Positions 28,573 through 38,748 are shown, numbered from the stretch's first letter. The stretch is 64,000 nucleotides of DNA from Ruminiclostridium sufflavum DSM 19573 (GCF_003208175.1 NZ_QKMR01000019.1:25386-89385); one strand, 5' to 3'. Numbers and translations are program-made. Notes: generated by a model not told the origin, from the sequence alone.

Positions 28573-28865
28573 CGCTTTGCTTATTTGTACTTTTTTGTAT
28601 GTTGTTTTTTGTCACTTTACAAAACTTATGAGGTTGCTGAAAGCAATTGCTCTTAACTATTTAGCAAGGATCTTGATAATAGAAAAAAATGTGATAGCCT
28701 GTCTAGCCTTAGATATAGCTTGTTTAGGCACTGTTGGAAGCTTTAATTCGGGGAAGTCCATCTTAAATTGAGAATAATTAATCTATAAAGATTTATTTGT
28801 GGAATGCATTATAAAATAAAACAAATTGGCAAAAGAAAGTTTCTAGATTGGGCTTTAATAATATG

Positions 28866-28912
28866 TGCCTCGCAATCAAATAGTTATATTCAATTGCGAG
28901 GCAGCATTTTTT
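28866..28912 (+). terminator. Terminator-like hairpin after the uvrA-like gene
   Basis: A perfect 11-bp inverted repeat (TGCCTCGCAAT / ATTGCGAGGCA) is followed on the plus strand by a T-run at 28906-28912. It sits just beyond the stop of the leftward UvrA-like gene. The T-tract is on the plus side, so its use for the leftward transcript is less certain. Confidence 0.55.
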
Positions 28913-28922
28913 GATTACCCTA

Positions 28923-31900
28923 TCAATTATTTATTTCAGCCTGGAATGCCTTCTTTAAAGCTTGTCCAGTATAGCTTCTTTCGTAATTTACTAATTCCTC
29001 AGGTGAACACTGAGCAATTATTTCACCACCTTCTTTACCGCCCTCTGGCCCTAAATCAATTACCCAGTCAGCACTTTTAATAACATCCAAATTGTGTTCA
29101 ACAACAATAACAGTATGCCCTTGCGTAATAAGCCGATGGAGTATATTCAGTAGATACTGAATATCAGCGAAATGTAGTCCTGTAGTTGGCTCGTCAAGGA
29201 TATAAACCATTTTCCCGTTTGTTTTTCTACTAAGTTCTTTAGCAAGCTTTACTCTCTGTGCTTCTCCTCCGCTCAATGTAGTTGCACTTTGACCTAGCTT
29301 TATGTATTCTAATCCGACATCACAAAATGTCTGAAGAATTTTTACTATGTCTCTGTTGTTTGAAAATAACTCCAATGCCTCATTTACATCCATATCTAAG
29401 ACATCTGCAATGCTTTTACCTTTATATTTAACTGATAGAATATCTGACTTAAAGCGCTTTCCATTACATTCCGTACAAGGTATCCAAACATCTGCAAGGA
29501 AATGCATTTCTATTTTTATCTGCCCCTGACCCTCACAGACTTCACATCTTCCCTTGTTAGAATTAAAGCTGAAATGTTCTTGGGTTAGCCCTTTACTCTT
29601 TGCACTATCTGTGCTGGCAAAAACTTTTCTTATTTTATTAAACAAATCAGTATATGTAGCAGGATTAGATCGAGGAGTACGCCCTATAGGAGCCTGAGAG
29701 ACATTTATTACATTTTCAAAATAGTCATAACCCGTTATTTCTTCATACTCTCCAATCTCTACATCGCTCTTGTTCAATAACTTCTCCAGTAATGGCTCTA
29801 GTGTTTTCCCTATTAGACTACTTTTTCCGCTCCCGCTTACACCTGTAATACAAGTAAAAGCTCTAACTGGAATTCTAGCTGTTACATTTTTCAAGTTGTT
29901 ATGTTTCGCACCTTTAAGTACTAGCCACTTATCCGTCAGCTTTCTTTCAGAATATTTCTCCTGTACTGCTAACTTTAATTCTCCGCTCAGATATTTTCCT
30001 GTAATTGAAGCCGGATTATTCATAACTTCCTCTGGAGTTCCTTGAGCCACTACTTTTCCTCCTAATATTCCTGCTTTAGGTCCTATATCTACAATCCAGT
30101 CTGCATTGCGTATTATTTCATCTTCGTGTTCAACAACCAAGACTGTATTATCCTGACTGCGCAACTTCATTAACGTCTTTATAAGATTAATTAAATTATG
30201 TGGGTGAAGCCCTATAGATGGCTCATCTAGTACATAAATAACTCCCACCATCCCACTACTTAGTTGACTTGCAAGACGAACTCTTTGCCCTTCCCCTCCT
30301 GATAATGTTGGTGCAGTTCTGTTTAAGGTCAAATAGTGAAGTCCTACATCAACCAAAAATTTAAGTCTGTTATATACTTCAGTGATAAGTTCTTCACCGA
30401 TTTTTAGTAAATTATCGTCAATATACTCAGATACTTCTATTACCCACTTTAACACCTCATCTATAGACAATGAATAAATTTCAGATATTGTACGCCCCCG
30501 TAATTTTACTGAGCGAGCTTCTTTACATAGTTTTGTTCCATTACAAGCTTGACAGGGAACAGTCCTCATGTATTGTCTATACTTTTTTATGCTATTCTCA
30601 GTTTCAGACTCATAATAAAGCCTTGTTAGTTCTGGAATGAGTCCTTTTACAGGTTTTAAAGTCTCTTTTAAACCTAATGTGGACTGATATTTAATTTTTT
30701 CTTCACCTGATCCGTAAAAAATAATTTTATGGAACCATTCAGGGAGGTCTTTCCAAGGTGTCTCAATATCCAAATCATAATGATTGAAGATTGGCTCAAG
30801 AGGTCCTGTAGGCCACGTAGTTTTATTAGTATCTCGCAGATTTCCAAACCATCTTATTGCACCATCCATTATTGACAAGTTTTCATCTTCTAATAAAAGC
30901 TCAACTTCCATCGATTGTTTTACACCCAAACCACCGCATTCAGGGCACATTCCTAAAGGAGTATTGAAGCTAAAGTGCTGTGAACTCATTTCAGGAAAGC
31001 TTGAATGACAGCGAGGGCATAGTAAATTTGTGGCAAATAACAACCTCTCTCCATTACTTCTTTCTACTGTCAGAGTACCCCTTCCATCCTTTAAAAGAGT
31101 CCTAATGTGCTCTGTCAATTGTTCTATAAATGCTACTTCATTGGATTTATCTTCAGGTATCTTAAAGGTGTCACCTACCAAGTCTACACTAACTTTCTCA
31201 TTTCCTGCTGATGGTCTTATCTGATCAATTTTCTCAACTTTACCGTTTATTCTTAAATAAGAAATATTCTCTATCTGAATCTTTTCTAGAATGTAGCTCC
31301 AATCCCCAGAGTAATTTATAATTAGTGGTGCAAACAATGAAAATTCTTCTCCTAATACTAGGTTGTTATAAAGTGTACTTGCTATTTCCCTTGGTGTCTG
31401 TGGGCATATATTGGTACCACACTTCATACATTTGGGTGTTCCAATCCTTGAATACATCAATCGCAAATAATCTGAAATTTCCGTTATAGTTCCTACAGTA
31501 GATCTTGGATTATTTCCTAGTGTTTTTTGCTCTATGGCAATAGATGGGCTCAGTCCATAAATAAAGTCAACTTTTGGTTTTTCTGTCTTTTCCATATATC
31601 TTCTAATATATGGAGATAGTCCCACAACAAATCGCCTCTGAGCTTCTGCAAAAATCGTATCAAACACCAGCGTTGATTTTCCGCTGCCACTTACTCCAGT
31701 AAAAACTACAAGTTTATTTTTAGGAATAGAAATATTAATATTTTTTAAATTATGTTGCGCTGCACCTTCAATTAATATTTTATCAGTATCCAGTTTAATT
31801 TCTTCGCTTTGCTTTGGTTTGAAATCCCTTGCCTTTACAGTATTCAACTCCATAATAGTTAAACTGCTATTATCATCTGTATACTCTACATCTAGAGAAT

Positions 31901-32777
31901 TATTATCCCGTACGTCTAATTTTGTTCTCACAGGTGCATATAATGAACTGTCAGTTTCAAAAAGTGTGCGCAATTCATTAAAAGTATCACTATTCCCAGC
32001 TGTTACTCTTGAAATATCATCTAACTTGTCGTGTTCAGTCTTTGTTATGTCTTTTCTAGAACGGAATCCCCAAAGGTTGTCCCATGGCAATACCTCATAT
32101 TTATTTAGTGAAACAAAATTTCGGATAAGGTTACTTCTAATAAATCCTAGACCAGAATTATTGTCATAGCCAAACATGCTATCATCAAGCTGCTTGTTAG
32201 CACATCCAATCCATACATCTTCAGACTTATAATATTTATCTTCAGGTATATCGCATGGATCAAAGTCCATATGAAGATAATCCTGTAAGACATGATCAAT
32301 TGAAGCATCCACCTTCACCCATCGTCCAGCCTCCTCATGCCAATACTCACATATCCAATGTGATGGACAAAAGCTGTCCTGACTAGTATATGAAGAAAAT
32401 CCACATAAAACTCTTGAAGGAACACCTTTACTTCTTAGTATAGAGCAAAGAACAACAGCAAAATCACGTGAATTTGCAAATAATCGTTCAAAAGGTTTTC
32501 TTTCGGTAAATAGATCTGATTCATTTATTTGAAGAACTCGCTCCAACATCTTTGAAACAAACAATAGATAAATTTCATCTTTTCTTTGATTAGGCATTTT
32601 TATACCATATAGGTCTGGATATTCAGAATTAATCATAAATCTATGTAGTGTCTCACAAATTATTCTTGGTTCCTTTGGCACATCATCAAATAGATAGCTT
32701 AGATTTAAGGGTTCAGTTATTATACTATGGCTTTGATAAAAGTTCTTCATTTTAATATTTATCTGATAGTTATTCAT
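28923..32777 (-). CDS. UvrA-like ABC ATPase with N-terminal transglutaminase-like domain; probable self-resistance
   Basis: The start is the ATG at 32777, preceded by GGAGGGC; the frame is open 13 codons further. The product has 1284 residues. Residues 1-250 resemble a bacterial transglutaminase core (NSRDFAVVLCSILR, HWICEYW, WVKVDAS), but the expected catalytic Cys is Ser. The rest is a complete UvrA: two Walker A motifs (GVSGSGKST, GVSGSGKSS), two ABC signatures (TLSGGEGQRVRLA, TLSGGEAQRVKLA), two VLDEPS/ILDEPT Walker B motifs, and CxxC zinc sites (CMKCG, CPRC, CEVC, CTEC). UvrA relatives such as DrrC protect producers of DNA-binding drugs by removing drug from DNA. Placement between the synthases and a MATE exporter suggests the product acts on DNA. 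The fusion and the Cys-to-Ser change are unusual. Confidence 0.9.
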   Translation of the reverse strand: MNNYQINIKMKNFYQSHSIITEPLNLSYLFDDVPKEPRIICETLHRFMINSEYPDLYGIKMPNQRKDEIYLLFVSKMLERVLQINESDLFTERKPFERLFANSRDFAVVLCSILRSKGVPSRVLCGFSSYTSQDSFCPSHWICEYWHEEAGRWVKVDASIDHVLQDYLHMDFDPCDIPEDKYYKSEDVWIGCANKQLDDSMFGYDNNSGLGFIRSNLIRNFVSLNKYEVLPWDNLWGFRSRKDITKTEHDKLDDISRVTAGNSDTFNELRTLFETDSSLYAPVRTKLDVRDNNSLDVEYTDDNSSLTIMELNTVKARDFKPKQSEEIKLDTDKILIEGAAQHNLKNINISIPKNKLVVFTGVSGSGKSTLVFDTIFAEAQRRFVVGLSPYIRRYMEKTEKPKVDFIYGLSPSIAIEQKTLGNNPRSTVGTITEISDYLRLMYSRIGTPKCMKCGTNICPQTPREIASTLYNNLVLGEEFSLFAPLIINYSGDWSYILEKIQIENISYLRINGKVEKIDQIRPSAGNEKVSVDLVGDTFKIPEDKSNEVAFIEQLTEHIRTLLKDGRGTLTVERSNGERLLFATNLLCPRCHSSFPEMSSQHFSFNTPLGMCPECGGLGVKQSMEVELLLEDENLSIMDGAIRWFGNLRDTNKTTWPTGPLEPIFNHYDLDIETPWKDLPEWFHKIIFYGSGEEKIKYQSTLGLKETLKPVKGLIPELTRLYYESETENSIKKYRQYMRTVPCQACNGTKLCKEARSVKLRGRTISEIYSLSIDEVLKWVIEVSEYIDDNLLKIGEELITEVYNRLKFLVDVGLHYLTLNRTAPTLSGGEGQRVRLASQLSSGMVGVIYVLDEPSIGLHPHNLINLIKTLMKLRSQDNTVLVVEHEDEIIRNADWIVDIGPKAGILGGKVVAQGTPEEVMNNPASITGKYLSGELKLAVQEKYSERKLTDKWLVLKGAKHNNLKNVTARIPVRAFTCITGVSGSGKSSLIGKTLEPLLEKLLNKSDVEIGEYEEITGYDYFENVINVSQAPIGRTPRSNPATYTDLFNKIRKVFASTDSAKSKGLTQEHFSFNSNKGRCEVCEGQGQIKIEMHFLADVWIPCTECNGKRFKSDILSVKYKGKSIADVLDMDVNEALELFSNNRDIVKILQTFCDVGLEYIKLGQSATTLSGGEAQRVKLAKELSRKTNGKMVYILDEPTTGLHFADIQYLLNILHRLITQGHTVIVVEHNLDVIKSADWVIDLGPEGGKEGGEIIAQCSPEELVNYERSYTGQALKKAFQAEINN

Positions 32778-32820
32778 ATTGCCCTCCTTAGACTTAAGTT
32801 TATAACTGTAAAGCATCTAA

Positions 32821-32849
32821 TTTATAATTTATTACATATATATAGTCAA
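32821..32849 (-). promoter_or_regulatory. Promoter of the uvrA-like gene
   Basis: Minus-strand TTGACT (32844-32849), a 17-base spacer, then TATAAA (32821-32826). The -35 lies inside one arm of the hairpin that follows the MATE gene, so read-through termination and initiation share the same DNA. Confidence 0.5.
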
Positions 32850-32889
32850 GCATCTCTAATCTCAGAACATAGATTAAAGATGCTTGACT
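32844..32889 (-). terminator. Long hairpin between the MATE and uvrA-like genes
   Basis: A perfect 12-bp inverted repeat (AGTCAAGCATCT / AGATGCTTGACT) extends inward through TCTAATCT/AGATTA. It sits about 65 bases after the MATE stop. The T-tract on the minus strand is poor (an alternating AT run), so it may terminate weakly. Confidence 0.5.
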
Positions 32890-32953
32890 ATTATTAATAA
32901 TTATTTCTATATACACTACAAGTTGTTACGTTCAATATAGCAGACTTTGCTTA

Positions 32954-34390
32954 TCATAGAGTATCAGCTATTTCATTGTTATTAGAATATCCTGCAAGAT
33001 TCTTAAATTTAACCTTTTTCAAGTAGATAGAGCACCATATAAGAGAAATTATCATTGCAAGCACAAAAGAACCAGCTATTACCAAAAATACTTCTCGTGT
33101 TCCGCCACCATACATATATACAAGCATATATGCTGCTGGTATGGTAACTACCCCCATCCTAAATAAGTCAATAATTAACCCTGGTAAAGCTCTTCCTGTC
33201 GCCTGAAAAGCAGAGGTAGCTATAATTGATACTATAATTCCCAAATACGCAAAGGAAGTGATTCTAACCTGTGTAACACAACCTTGAGCAACCTCTGGCA
33301 AATCCGTAAACAATGAAAATATACTTCCAGCTAATAAATTATATATAAGTGCAAAAACAGCACCTACTACCAATCCAAGTATTATATTTGTTTTGAAGGT
33401 CTCTATAATTCTTTTCTTGTTTTTTGCTCCATAATTTTGTCCTATTATAGTAAGTGTTGCATTTGCAAAAGCATATCCTGCCAGCAGAATGAACTCATCA
33501 AGTCTTCCTACAAGTGTCCATGAATTCATGGCAGTTTCACTTATTGTACCTATCAAATTATTCATGAATACCATAAATACACTTAAAGCTATCATGCTCA
33601 ATATTTGTGGTGTTCCTATATGCGCAATCTCAAGAACTAAACGCTTATCCGCATTAGAAATGTTCCAACTTGCCTTAACTTGTGATTTCTTCCTCAAGAA
33701 AATACTTGTAACAAAAATTAATGAAACGAGTATAGCTATACTTGTCGCTAAAGATGCTCCCAGAACACCGAGTTTAAATACAAATATGAAAAGAGGATCT
33801 AATATAACATTAACAATTGTAGACAAAATCATAGACATTGCATAATATTTTGATAACCCTTCACCCTGAAGAACTCCCAATAATGAATAGTAGATTGGTA
33901 TCAGACAAAACCCTGGAATAAAGCAATAAAAGTATTGTGTTGCATAATTTATCGCTTCCTCACTTAGTCCATCTCCAGCCATTAAATTTATTAACGGTTT
34001 TCCAAAAACTAATAATAGAATTAATCCCAGAATTGATATAGAAACTGACAATACTAGTCCAGAGCTTATTGTTTTATTAAGTACAACTTGATTTTTTTCA
34101 CCAATTCCTCTGGCAACCAAAGAACTGATTCCCATATATAATCCTGTTCCAATAGCAACAAAAAGCATATACATGGGATAGACTAGCCCTATTCCGCTTA
34201 TATAAGCAGTCGATTCCTGGTTAATCATTGAAATAAAAAAAGAATCAACCATTGCATATAACAAAACTAATAATTGTCCTATTATTATGGGCATTGCCAA
34301 TTTAATGGATATTGGAACTATAGGGCCATTCATTATTTCCTTTCCTAAGTTTATACTTTCGTTTTCAGAATTTGTTTCGCTTTGTTTCAT
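32954..34390 (-). CDS. MATE-family multidrug/natural-product exporter
   Basis: The 478-residue protein has about twelve hydrophobic segments arranged as two halves, typical for the family. The first begins at about residue 20 (ISIKLAMPIIIGQLL), and the family-like stretches GISSLVARGIGEKN and FANATLTIIGQNYGAKNKKR fall in the matching place of each half. It starts at an ATG with AGGAGG seven bases upstream. MATE proteins in the cytoplasmic membrane exchange Na+ or H+ for cationic or amphipathic drugs; ClbM does this in the colibactin system. Next to a DNA-repair-like resistance gene, it is the best candidate for product export. It has its own promoter at 34439-34467. Confidence 0.92.
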   Translation of the reverse strand: MKQSETNSENESINLGKEIMNGPIVPISIKLAMPIIIGQLLVLLYAMVDSFFISMINQESTAYISGIGLVYPMYMLFVAIGTGLYMGISSLVARGIGEKNQVVLNKTISSGLVLSVSISILGLILLLVFGKPLINLMAGDGLSEEAINYATQYFYCFIPGFCLIPIYYSLLGVLQGEGLSKYYAMSMILSTIVNVILDPLFIFVFKLGVLGASLATSIAILVSLIFVTSIFLRKKSQVKASWNISNADKRLVLEIAHIGTPQILSMIALSVFMVFMNNLIGTISETAMNSWTLVGRLDEFILLAGYAFANATLTIIGQNYGAKNKKRIIETFKTNIILGLVVGAVFALIYNLLAGSIFSLFTDLPEVAQGCVTQVRITSFAYLGIIVSIIATSAFQATGRALPGLIIDLFRMGVVTIPAAYMLVYMYGGGTREVFLVIAGSFVLAMIISLIWCSIYLKKVKFKNLAGYSNNNEIADTL

Positions 34391-34438
34391 TTTATATCCT
34401 CCTTTTATAATTACAGTACATAAATATGACGCATAAAG

Positions 34439-34467
34439 ATTCTATCAGTTATTTTTCAAAATTTCAA
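34439..34467 (-). promoter_or_regulatory. Promoter of the MATE gene
   Basis: Minus-strand TTGAAA (34462-34467), 17-base spacer, TAGAAT (34439-34444), ending about 50 bases before the MATE start. Confidence 0.5.
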
Positions 34468-34562
34468 CATTATTGGGTATTTATTTAAAACCTTGTTATA
34501 ATCAGTAACTTTAGTATAAATTCAATCATTTTTATAGTTTGGGTTTTATGTATAATTGCATG

Positions 34563-34961
34563 CTATAAACCCAGCATTTGATCAAATTCTTCTGGTATTT
34601 CATTTAACCTTATAGCTATATAATAGCCTGAACCTCTAATTACATTAGTTGAATGTTTCAGTCCTCTAGGTATCCAAATACTTTTATTGGATTTCACAAT
34701 ATACTCTTCATCTCCTAATCGTACTAAATATTCCAATCCGCTTTCATCTGCGATGAAAATATTCAATTCATGTACATCATGAGAATGAAGAGACGTATAT
34801 TCTTCAACATTGCATGCTTCACTAATTTTATGAATAGCAAGATGTACAGGGAAATTCTCTGGAAAATACCGCTTAATACACCTTACATCTTTATGAAAAG
34901 GTATTGTTGACAAAGGTACTACACTATTATCAAAAATCAGATTACTATTCTTTTCTTTCAT
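34563..34961 (-). CDS. Small cupin-fold protein
   Basis: The 132-residue protein has cupin metal-binding motifs: HSHDVHELNIF near residue 78 (HxHxxxxE) and a later PRGLKHST histidine. The fold is a metal-binding beta-barrel used by dioxygenases, isomerases and sugar epimerases, and also for ligand sensing. Nothing in the sequence fixes the reaction. It lies 62 bases after the O-methyltransferase gene in the same direction, so it is probably a tailoring enzyme or a small-molecule sensor of the cluster. A ribosome site (GGAGGAATTG) precedes the ATG. Confidence 0.75.
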   Translation of the reverse strand: MKEKNSNLIFDNSVVPLSTIPFHKDVRCIKRYFPENFPVHLAIHKISEACNVEEYTSLHSHDVHELNIFIADESGLEYLVRLGDEEYIVKSNKSIWIPRGLKHSTNVIRGSGYYIAIRLNEIPEEFDQMLGL

Positions 34962-35023
34962 AAATTCAATTCCTCCAATATATAGAACTTAACTATGCAT
35001 TGCTTTATTCATTTATTTAATAT

Positions 35024-35689
35024 CTAAAAGTCTCGAATTGCAAGTGTTAAACCATCTCCAATCGGAACCATACTTATTGTAACCCTTTGGTCTTCATAAA
35101 TTGATTTGTTCAGCTGTCGAATATTCCTTACATCTGACCCTTGATTTTTTGAATCAATTACACTTCCTGACCAAAATACATTATCAACACCAATAATTCC
35201 CCCTGGGCGAACAAGTTTCAAGGCCCTTTCATAGTAATTGACATAGTTATCTTTGTCTGCATCAATGAATATAAAGTCAAAAATGTTCTCATATCCACTT
35301 TCCAATAATTTATCAATCGTATTCAATGCAGGAGCAATTCTTAAATCAATTTTGTGTGATACACCCGCCTCTTCCCAATAACGGCTCCCAATACTTGTCC
35401 ATTTATTGTCAACATCACAGGTTATAATTTTACCATCGCTTGGGATAACCATTGCCATCCAAAGTGTTGTGTAGCCAGTAAATGTGCCAAGCTCTAGTAT
35501 TCTTTTCGCTCCTGTCAACTTAAGTAGCAATGCAATAAACTGGCTTTCTTCAGGTGGACTTTGCATTGCAGACATAAGCATTCTTCCTGTCTCTTCACGA
35601 AGATTTCGTAAAATATCAGGCTCCCGCAATGATTTTTCAAGCATATAATCATACAATTCATCTGTCAAATTCAGCGACTTTTTACCCAT
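35024..35689 (-). CDS. SAM-dependent O-methyltransferase, caffeoyl-CoA type (family 3)
   Basis: The start is the ATG at 35689 (TAGGAG ribosome site). The frame runs 48 codons further upstream, but that stretch contains the terminator of the preceding gene and so is not coding. The 221-residue product matches the class I catechol-type methyltransferases: LELGTFTGYTTLWMA (SAM loop), ITCDVD, FDFIFIDADKDNY (metal-binding Asp) and GIIGVDNVFWSG. These enzymes methylate vicinal hydroxyls using a divalent cation. This suggests a catechol-like or hydroxylated substrate, fitting an aromatic or hydroxylated precursor supplied by its neighbours. Confidence 0.9.
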   Translation of the reverse strand: MGKKSLNLTDELYDYMLEKSLREPDILRNLREETGRMLMSAMQSPPEESQFIALLLKLTGAKRILELGTFTGYTTLWMAMVIPSDGKIITCDVDNKWTSIGSRYWEEAGVSHKIDLRIAPALNTIDKLLESGYENIFDFIFIDADKDNYVNYYERALKLVRPGGIIGVDNVFWSGSVIDSKNQGSDVRNIRQLNKSIYEDQRVTISMVPIGDGLTLAIRDF

Positions 35690-35726
35690 ATCTCCTACCT
35701 CTTCCCTAAATAGTATGTACACATAA

Positions 35727-35764
35727 AAATCACGAAGTGACTTTAAAAAACTACTTCGTGATTT
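35727..35764 (-). terminator. Rho-independent terminator after the U32 gene
   Basis: A 12-bp perfect stem (AAATCACGAAGT / ACTTCGTGATTT) is followed on the minus strand by TTTTTATG. It lies about 80 bases after the U32 stop and upstream of the methyltransferase ribosome site. Confidence 0.8.
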
Positions 35765-35844
35765 TAAACTTGAATGATGATCTTTGCCTGCCGTCTGAAG
35801 TAGTTTTATCCACTTCTTACCATAGGACGACAACTTAATTTATT

Positions 35845-37140
35845 CTACAATTTCACCCCAAATATGCTACTTGTTTTGAAGCTATCCAGTATTTTTTCAG
35901 TATTTTGCTTCCATACAGTGCTATCATCTTCATTAATATTTATTACCTTATCAGCCCATTGCTTACAGTAATTGCATACTACAGTTCCATCTACTGATTC
36001 ATTATCTTTTGAATTCGAACAGCCTATAGCACCACATACAGTACTGTCACACTCATAATTATTAGTGAACTTATTAATAAAGCCATCTAATTTTTTATTA
36101 TCTATATATATGCTAGGCACTTTAAATAATTCATCGAACTTTGCCACTTCTTTCATATTATAGCGGCCAGTAAAAGATTCTAAAACAGACTCAAAAATAT
36201 GTACATTTGCAATTTCTTTAATGTTTTGCCATGCTGTGATATCAAGAAGGTTTCCATTATATTCTTGGTTTATATAAGCTTTGGCAACTCTTGTAAGAAA
36301 ATCTGTAGTTCTTGTTCTATCAACTAACTTTATTGAGAAGTTATAGTTTCCTGTTTTTTCACACAGTTCTTCATAATACTTAACATCTTCTGGTCTAATC
36401 CAGTCTGAAGCTATAAAATTCTCAAGCTTGCTGACCTTTGAGTACGTACATTTTGCAAGATAATAATCCAAATAAAGCTTTTTAGTAGACTGTCCCTTTT
36501 GACTTGCATGTGCTATTCCAGTACCATGGGAAGTTTGATAAGGACATTCATGAATACAAATATTATTTGCTATCAATCTTAATGAAATATTTGATTTTTT
36601 TGTATACATAAGCATTTTTTCAAGAAGATTAAAATTTCTATTGACACTATGTTGAAGTGTTAACTCATCAGCTCCAAATTCCTCCCAATACTTTATATGT
36701 TGAATATTAAAAATTCCAGCATAAATACCTATAGATATCTTTAATGTAGGAAAACGTTTTTTGATTAATTCACATAAGTATGGCGAATTAACTGTGACAT
36801 AATCCACTCCAATATTCGCCAATTGATCAATATACCTTAGCAATTTTTTATGTGCACTTGCCTCAAGATCCTTATTCCCCAGACACATTGGATTCAATAG
36901 ATAATTAAACTGTATTTTATTGTCATGACATAATTCAACATACTTCTTTACTTGATTCAGTGAAATATTCGGTAAAATAGAAGACTGCCTACCCCCTCCA
37001 ACTATATCGCTTCTTAATTTAGCAAAAACAGTGGCTATGGCATTATGTTCATCAATTCTCGCTATCTCATGTATTAAATTGGGGTCAAAGTTGCTCCCTA
37101 TCGAATACTTCATTCTGTATTTTTCTTGTTTTTCTGACAT
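35845..37140 (-). CDS. Peptidase U32-family iron-sulfur protein, possible O2-independent hydroxylase
   Basis: The start is the ATG at 37140 behind GGGGGGA; the open frame begins five codons earlier. The product has 431 residues. The N-terminal two thirds resemble the U32 TIM-barrel family (UbiU, UbiV, TrhP, RlhA): VDYVTVNSPYLCELIKKRFP, the Cys motif CIHECPYQTSHG and a further Cys in KCTYSK, then SDWIRPEDVKYYEELC. The C-terminus adds CDSTVCGAIGCSNS and CNYCKQW, a second cysteine-rich site. U32 members bind [4Fe-4S], and several hydroxylate RNA or quinone precursors without oxygen using prephenate. A hydroxylase or other redox tailoring role is inferred; the old peptidase label is probably wrong here. 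It is transcribed alone from the promoter at 37234-37262 and ends at a strong terminator. Confidence 0.75.
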   Translation of the reverse strand: MSEKQEKYRMKYSIGSNFDPNLIHEIARIDEHNAIATVFAKLRSDIVGGGRQSSILPNISLNQVKKYVELCHDNKIQFNYLLNPMCLGNKDLEASAHKKLLRYIDQLANIGVDYVTVNSPYLCELIKKRFPTLKISIGIYAGIFNIQHIKYWEEFGADELTLQHSVNRNFNLLEKMLMYTKKSNISLRLIANNICIHECPYQTSHGTGIAHASQKGQSTKKLYLDYYLAKCTYSKVSKLENFIASDWIRPEDVKYYEELCEKTGNYNFSIKLVDRTRTTDFLTRVAKAYINQEYNGNLLDITAWQNIKEIANVHIFESVLESFTGRYNMKEVAKFDELFKVPSIYIDNKKLDGFINKFTNNYECDSTVCGAIGCSNSKDNESVDGTVVCNYCKQWADKVININEDDSTVWKQNTEKILDSFKTSSIFGVKL

Positions 37141-37233
37141 ACTGAGTCCCCCCAAAATATTTTTTATAAAACCTAATTAATATTTAAACAAATGATTGAA
37201 ATTCAAACAAATAATTCCTATATATACTACTTA

Positions 37234-37262
37234 TCTATAGATTAATATGAGATGTTTTACAA
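37234..37262 (-). promoter_or_regulatory. Promoter of the U32 gene
   Basis: Minus-strand TTGTAA (37257-37262), 17-base spacer, TATAGA (37234-37239), about 95 bases before the U32 start. Confidence 0.45.
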
Positions 37263-37466
37263 TATTTGTTCTATTTAAACAAGAGTCTTCTATTAATTAA
37301 TTCAATCTTATTAAGATTCTTAATACTTTGTCATTTATTATCTTTTTTTTACATATATATATTATATTAACTATTTTAGAATCATACGTCAATACTTATA
37401 TCTGTTTTTTTAATTTTACTTGACTTTCTTTAATAGTTAATCTCTAATTTGAAAGGAGGCTTTGCC

Positions 37467-38310
37467 ATGATAGTTGCCTATTCAACCTGCTGTAGTGTTG
37501 ATTTTCACAGAATTTTATCGTCGCCACACTAATTACTGCCAAGGGAATCACTCCACATTATTCAAAAAATAGATTCTCTACAGTTAACAAATCCATCTTA
37601 CAATTCAAACAGTGGTTAATCGGAAACAACTGCTTTGACATTTGTATGGAATCAACCGGAAGATACTGGGTTCCTATCTACAACTTTTTGGAGATTGAAA
37701 TCTGAAGTACTGTTTCTACCTTAAATGAGTAAAAGCAGTGAAAGGTAACAATGATTATGTTAAAGATTCCAAATGAATAGTGCGATTTATTTCGCCTTGG
37801 GATAGTCCCAGAAAGTTATATTCCAGAAAAACGAATCAGTATTCTAGGTGAATATACTCGCTACCGATACAAACCAGTTCACAGCAAGAATAGCGAAAAA
37901 ATCGTTTTCAAAATACATTTACAGGCTGCAATACAGCCCTTTTTTAACTGATCCCTTTGTCATGGAGTATTGTTCATCACTTCTTAAAGGATTATTAAGG
38001 TAAAGGTTGATACTGTGATTGAGTCTATTGAGGGTTACAAGATTACAGAAAAAAAGAATCGTTGTTACTGGTTCGCTCTCATCTTGAATTTGTCCAGAAA
38101 TCTATCGGAGAACTGGATGAAAATCTCGATGAGATGTCTTCTCCTTTTAAATCTGCCATTACCCTTCTTTGTACCATTCTCAGAGTAGACAGAACCTCTG
38201 CAATCGCCATCATCTCCGAAAACGGTACAGATATGTATCTATTTGCCATCTCTAAGCGATTATGTTGCTGGACAGGATTAACACATATCAACTACGAGTC
38301 TAATGTTTGC
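37467..38310 (+). pseudogene. Decayed IS110-family transposase
   Basis: A good ribosome site (AAAGGAGG) precedes an ATG whose product begins IVAYSTCCSVDFH, the IS110 N-terminal pattern (normally CCGIDVHK). The frame is then broken by several stops and shifts, with recognisable pieces in sequence: MESTGRYWVPIYNFL-like, then LVPESYIPEKRI-like (37800-37880). From 38062 comes a C-terminal piece with ISENGTDM and CCWTGLTHINYES, matching the IS110 helix-hairpin-helix/RuvC-like tail. The end is missing. The element is inactive. Confidence 0.8.
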
Positions 38311-38634
38311 TTCCAAATAAACTGTATAAACGTCCTTTGCTACTCCATCAATTCCTTTTGCTTTCTTTCATTTCTTTATGGTTAGCTGTCAGCGTATTCT
38401 TATTGATATATGAAGCAAGTTTTTGAACCTTTCTATCAAATTTTGCCTTTTCTAAATTGAATTGTATCTCATGCGATCCATAAATAAAAATTCTTAGATC
38501 TCCAGTCTGTAATTGGTTACATGAAACTATGTTGTGCTAACCCCTTCCCTCCAAATATTTTCACAGGTTTCTACAGTACTATGGGTTAGTTGAGCTTCCT
38601 ATAAGGCATTTGCCAATCTTGCTCGTTACCTTAC

Positions 38635-38748
38635 TTAACTTGCATACTGGTTGCCCATACCCTGTAGAACCTCAGCTGTTTCATTAATATATTTATCCTC
38701 AGACCGCCAAGCTCTGAAACCCCAGAAAAGTTTATAATTATTACTCAT
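38635..38748 (-). other. Short open frame, 37 codons, origin unknown
   Basis: An ATG at 38748 after AGGTCAG opens a 37-residue frame containing KLFWGFRAWRSEDKY and AEVLQGMGNQY. The composition looks protein-like but the frame ends abruptly and nothing continues it, so it is probably the start of a dead gene. No family recognised. The remainder of 38311-38993 shows no intact gene. Confidence 0.25.

Noticed and set aside
35690..35833. N-terminal extension of the O-methyltransferase (48 extra codons)
   Set aside because: The stretch contains a strong terminator of the preceding gene and the ribosome site is directly before the internal ATG.
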